Positions 6,246 through 8,935 of a stretch of 8,935 bases of DNA are shown here, piece after piece; the stretch's first letter is position 1; the number at the start of each line of letters is the position of its first letter. The notes under the pieces were generated by a model. The model searched no databases, was not told the origin of the DNA, and worked only from the letters and a program-made list of their open reading frames with translations. The DNA comes from Verrucomicrobiota bacterium. GTDB taxonomy: Bacteria > Verrucomicrobiota > Verrucomicrobiia > Opitutales > Opitutaceae. A program made the position numbers and the translations under genes. The stretch is from NCBI GenBank assembly GCA_023430565.1, contig JAEZAD010000202.1, positions 1 to 8,935 of the forward strand. The letters are read 5' to 3'.

Positions 6246-7197
6246 GCGCACTCGCGTTCGGCCGTTCCCGCCCTTCGCCGCCCGCCCGCGCCGGCGCGCC
6301 TTCGGCCATCGCGTCGCACACATACCGAATCAGTTTCTGCTCCGACTCTCTCAGCCCGCGCTCACGCAAATACACCGCGTGCCACTGCCGCCGCAGCGGA
6401 CGCCGCCCCAGCGGCCGCGCCACCAGTTCGCCCCGCGCCAGCTCCGCCTGGATCGGCCACGCCGCGACGATTCCCACCCCGAGTCCATTCTTCACGAGTT
6501 CCTTGATCGACTCGATGCTCCCGAGCTCGATGCACCGCGGCAGCGCGATCCGCGCCGTGCGAAAATACGCCATCACCAGCCCGTAAGTCCGCGTCGCTTT
6601 GTTCGCCAGGATGACCGTCGCGTCCTGAATGTCCGCAGCCGAAATCTCCTTCGCGCGCGCCCACGGATGATCCGGCAGCATCACGAAATGCATCTCGTCG
6701 CGAAACAACGGCTCGAAGACGAGATCCGGCTGCTTCTCCGGCTCCACCATGATCGCCAGATCGATCCGCCCCGACAAAAGCTGCGCCAGCAACTGCGGAT
6801 TGTCGCCCGTCTCCACGCGCAGTCCGCATTGCGGATAATCGCGCCGCACCCTTCGCAACGCCGCAGGCAACACATGCTGGCAGACCGTCATCGGCGCTCC
6901 AACCCGCAGGCAGCCACGCTCCACCTCGGGCAACTGGCTTAAATCCGTCCGCGCGTCCTGCATCTTGTGCAGGATCTCCTCGCAATGCTGCAACAGCCGC
7001 TCGCCCGCCGGCGTCAACGCCGCCCGCCGCCCCACCCGCTGAAACAGCCGGCAGCCGAGATCCTCCTCCAGCGATTTGATCGCATGGCTCACCGCCGACT
7101 GCGTGAGGAAAACATCCTTCGCGCCTTGCGTGAAGTTTCCCCTCCGCGCGACCGCCACGAAGGCGCGCATCTGCCGACTCTCGATCAGTTCTTTCAT
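6208..7197 (-). CDS. LysR-type transcriptional regulator
   Basis: From the ATG at 7197 the protein is 329 aa, a little longer than the 290-310 usual for LysR regulators. The N-terminal winged helix-turn-helix is clear: RAFVAVARRGNFTQGAKDVF, then LTQSAVSHAIKSLEEDLGCR as recognition region, LFQR and LTPAGERLL (about residues 11-70). A linker helix runs to about 90. The effector-binding domain (about 95-297) shows LRVGAPMTV, GRIDLAIMVEP and GLGVGIVAAWPI. These proteins bind T-N11-A sites and usually repress themselves while regulating a divergent target. ATGs at 7215 and 7263 are alternative starts, but their extra residues do not resemble the family, so 7197 is preferred. The last 30 residues (APARAGGEGRERPN onward) are an extra tail, part of it encoded in the overlap with the convergent gene. 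The divergent neighbour is a GH20 glycosidase. The effector is unknown. Confidence 0.93.
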   Translation of the reverse strand: MKELIESRQMRAFVAVARRGNFTQGAKDVFLTQSAVSHAIKSLEEDLGCRLFQRVGRRAALTPAGERLLQHCEEILHKMQDARTDLSQLPEVERGCLRVGAPMTVCQHVLPAALRRVRRDYPQCGLRVETGDNPQLLAQLLSGRIDLAIMVEPEKQPDLVFEPLFRDEMHFVMLPDHPWARAKEISAADIQDATVILANKATRTYGLVMAYFRTARIALPRCIELGSIESIKELVKNGLGVGIVAAWPIQAELARGELVARPLGRRPLRRQWHAVYLRERGLRESEQKLIRYVCDAMAEGAPARAGGEGRERPNASALIASLPALAGGR

Positions 7198-7299
7198 CCC
7201 ATTTGCGCGAGTCATGCCGAATGCCCGCTTCAATCGTCCGGTGGCTTGCAGCTCACATGCCACGACCGGCCCGCCTCCGCGCCGGAGCTATGAATATTT

Positions 7300-7312
7300 T
7301 GCGTCGATCGCA
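7300..7312. promoter_or_regulatory. Candidate LysR-type binding box (T-N11-A dyad)
   Basis: TGCGTCGATCGCA is exactly 13 nt, begins with T and ends with A, and has complementary TGCG/CGCA arms. This is the consensus architecture of LysR-family sites. It lies about 100 bp upstream of both divergent starts (103 bp from the LysR ATG and 104 bp from the GH20 ATG). The motif is short and degenerate, so it could be chance in GC-rich DNA. Confidence 0.4.
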
Positions 7313-7314
7313 TC

Positions 7315-7324
7315 GAAGCGCTTC
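7315..7324. promoter_or_regulatory. 10-bp perfect palindrome GAAGCGCTTC
   Basis: It sits two bases after the T-N11-A dyad, about 92 bp before the GH20 start. Its GAAGCGCTTC form is like the core of many LacI-family operators, which often control sugar-degradation genes. It could equally be the second half of an extended LysR operator. Confidence 0.3.
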
Positions 7325-7415
7325 ATTCCTGCCTTCCGCCGCCTCGCACCCCACCCGTGCTGTTGCTTCGAAACCGTTGGCCCGCCCACTCTGCTGCGCG
7401 TAACCCCTCCGCCCC

Positions 7416-8935
7416 ATGCTGCCTCACTTCGCCCGTCGTTTCCGCCGCGTTCTCCTCGTTGCATCCGTCTCTTTTCTTTTCCCGCTCGTGCACGCCTCCC
7501 CTGATTCGCTGCTCCCGCGCCCGGCTCACGTCGCTCCCGCCGACGGCCGGCTCGCCGTCACAGCCGACTTTTCCGTCGCGCTCACGGGCTCCGTCGACGC
7601 CCGTCTCCACTCCGCCCTCACCCGCGCCCTCCGCCGCTGGGAGGAACGCACCGGCTTCACCTTCGCCCGCAAGCCCACCGCCGAATTCGTCCTCTCCTCC
7701 GATCCCACCCGCGCCTCCCTCATCATTTCCTGCGACGCCCCCGCGCCCGCCCTCCCGACCCTCGGCGAAGACGAATCCTACTCGCTCGACGTCACGCCCT
7801 CCCAAGCCGCCCTCCGCGCGCCCACCTCCACCGGCGCCCTCCGCGGCCTCGAAACCTTCCTTCAACTCCTTCAACGAGACGCCACCGGCTGGTTCGTCTC
7901 CACGGTTTCGATACACGACCAGCCCCGCTTCCCGTGGCGCGGCCTCATGCTCGACGTCTGCCGCCACTGGCAGCCCATGGAGGTCATCAAACGCAACCTC
8001 GACGGCATGGCCCTCGTAAAGCTCAACGTCCTCCACTTCCACCTCACCGAGGACCAGGGCTTTCGCATCGAAAGCAAAACCCACCCGCGCCTCCACGAGC
8101 TCGGCTCCGACGGCCGCTACTTCACGCAGGACGAGATTCGCGAAATCATCGCCTACGCCGCCGACCGCGGCATTCGCGTCGTCCCCGAGTTCGACATGCC
8201 CGGCCACGCCACCAGCTGGCTCGTCGCCTACCCCGAGCTCGGCAGCGCCCCCGGCCCCTACGTGATCGAACGCAAATGGGGGATCTTCGATCCCGTCCTC
8301 GATCCCACCAACGAGCAGGTCTACACCGTCCTCGCCGACTTCCTCGGCGAGATGGCCGCGCTCTTCCCCGATCCGTTCCTCCACATCGGCGGCGACGAAA
8401 ACAACGGCAAACACTGGTCCGCCAACCCGCGTATCCAAAATTTCATTCGCGAGAACAACCTCCACGACAACGAGGGCCTCCACGCCTACTTCAACCGCCG
8501 CATCCGCGACATCCTCCAGCAACACGGCAAGAAACTCGTCGGCTGGGACGAAATCCTCCACCCCGATATTCCCAAGGACGCCGTCATCCACTCCTGGCGC
8601 GGCCCCGAAGGCCTCGCCGCCGCCGCCCGCGCCGGCCACCCCACCATCCTTTCCAACGGCTACTACATCGATCTCTGCTACCCCGCTGTCGACCACTACC
8701 TCAACGACCCGCTTCCCGCGTCCAACAACCTCACGCCCGACGAACAAGCCCGCATCCTCGGCGGCGAAGCCACCATGTGGGCCGAATGGGTCACGCCCGA
8801 AACGATCGACTCCCGCATCTGGCCCCGCACCGCCGCCATCGCCGAACGCCTCTGGTCCCCGCGCGAGGTCAACGACGTCCCCGACATGTATCGCCGCCTC
8901 GCCCTCGTCAGCCAGCGCCTCGAGGAAGCCGGCCT
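7416..8935 (+). CDS. Secreted beta-N-acetylhexosaminidase, glycoside hydrolase family 20, 3' end cut
   Basis: I translated 506 codons from the ATG at 7416 to the right edge without a stop. The enzyme should release terminal beta-linked GlcNAc or GalNAc from chitin oligosaccharides, glycans or murein-derived sugars. A signal peptide is present (RRFRRVLLVASVSFLFPLVHA, likely cleavage after Ala27). Residues about 33-170 form the small alpha/beta domain preceding the catalytic barrel. The GH20 TIM barrel begins at FPWRGLMLDVCRHW (substrate Arg175, Asp180). It contains LHFHLTEDQGFR (about 206-217), VPEFDMPGHA (about 256-265), the catalytic pair Asp327-Glu328 in HIGGDE, then VGWDEIL (Trp377) and GGEATMWAEW. 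These are the polarising Asp and acid/base Glu of substrate-assisted catalysis. Usual family members are 520-700 aa, so little or a C-terminal accessory domain is missing. It is divergent from a LysR gene. There is no lipobox, so it is probably periplasmic or exported. Confidence 0.95.
   Translation, partial: MLPHFARRFRRVLLVASVSFLFPLVHASPDSLLPRPAHVAPADGRLAVTADFSVALTGSVDARLHSALTRALRRWEERTGFTFARKPTAEFVLSSDPTRASLIISCDAPAPALPTLGEDESYSLDVTPSQAALRAPTSTGALRGLETFLQLLQRDATGWFVSTVSIHDQPRFPWRGLMLDVCRHWQPMEVIKRNLDGMALVKLNVLHFHLTEDQGFRIESKTHPRLHELGSDGRYFTQDEIREIIAYAADRGIRVVPEFDMPGHATSWLVAYPELGSAPGPYVIERKWGIFDPVLDPTNEQVYTVLADFLGEMAALFPDPFLHIGGDENNGKHWSANPRIQNFIRENNLHDNEGLHAYFNRRIRDILQQHGKKLVGWDEILHPDIPKDAVIHSWRGPEGLAAAARAGHPTILSNGYYIDLCYPAVDHYLNDPLPASNNLTPDEQARILGGEATMWAEWVTPETIDSRIWPRTAAIAERLWSPREVNDVPDMYRRLALVSQRLEEAG

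Larger units (their letters stand above)
7198..7415. promoter_or_regulatory. Divergent promoter region between the LysR gene and the GH20 gene
   Basis: These 218 bp hold the outward promoters of both genes. The one AT-rich island (CTATGAATATTTTG, about 7288-7301) is the best place for -10 elements in either direction, but I cannot assign clear hexamers. The dyads annotated at 7300-7312 and 7315-7324 lie right beside it. There is no clear Shine-Dalgarno before either start. Confidence 0.5.

Noticed and set aside
5016..6323. Minus-strand open frame of 435 codons across both exported-protein genes
   Set aside because: It crosses a strong plus-strand terminator and two plus-strand genes with signal peptides; the product is Ala/Arg/Gly-rich without motifs.
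7198..7263. Longer LysR start at 7263 (adds 22 residues)
   Set aside because: The added residues have no family similarity, and LysR proteins normally begin just before the helix-turn-helix; the ATG at 7197 fits.
7323..8747. Minus-strand open frame of 474 codons opposite the GH20 gene
   Set aside because: It is a Gly/Val/Glu-rich shadow, and the plus strand contains the complete GH20 signature including HIGGDE.

Overview
The window looks like a chromosomal segment of a high-GC, Gram-negative, free-living bacterium. The gene content (RND efflux pump, molybdenum-hydroxylase iron-sulfur subunit, secreted family-20 glycosidase), the strong C-over-G bias of the + strand and a tandem 'TTCATCCGTG' repeat are all compatible with Verrucomicrobiota, perhaps Opitutaceae. 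That placement is a judgement from general knowledge, not a demonstrated match. I see no rRNA, tRNA, CRISPR array, transposase, integrase or phage gene.

Left part, minus strand (4671 down to 1): a probable operon. First comes a periplasmic adaptor (membrane fusion protein), then an RND inner-membrane transporter of the AcrB/MexB (HAE-1) type. Their junction is coupled: the adaptor stop and a possible TTG start share bases. About 35 bp later a small [2Fe-2S] protein of the xanthine dehydrogenase/isoquinoline 1-oxidoreductase small-subunit family begins and runs off the left edge. Its large molybdopterin subunit should lie just outside the window. A tandem 10-bp repeat sits exactly at the transporter/iron-sulfur junction and supplies the last codons and stop of the transporter. 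No outer-membrane channel (TolC/OprM) gene is present here.

Middle, plus strand (4840-6245): two genes for small, apparently exported proteins. The first (235 aa) is a helical protein of unknown function, followed by an excellent intrinsic terminator. The second (174 aa) resembles only the C-terminal domain of L-asparaginases. The 168-bp space between it and the efflux operon (4672-4839) is a divergent promoter region with a perfect 7-3-7 palindrome.

Right part (6208-8935): a LysR-type regulator on the minus strand is divergent from a secreted GH20 beta-N-acetylhexosaminidase on the plus strand, which is cut by the right edge. The 218-bp region between them holds a T-N11-A dyad and an adjacent 10-bp palindrome. 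The regulator may therefore control itself and the glycosidase, but this is inference from arrangement only.

Across the window the + strand is C-rich and G-poor whichever strand is coding. Plus-strand genes end codons in C (GCC, CTC, CGC) and minus-strand genes end them in G (GCG, CTG, CGG). I found no clearly novel multi-gene system. The most interesting items are the repeat-donated gene end, the solitary asparaginase-C-like exported protein, the efflux plus molybdenum-hydroxylase linkage, and the strand-dependent codon choice.
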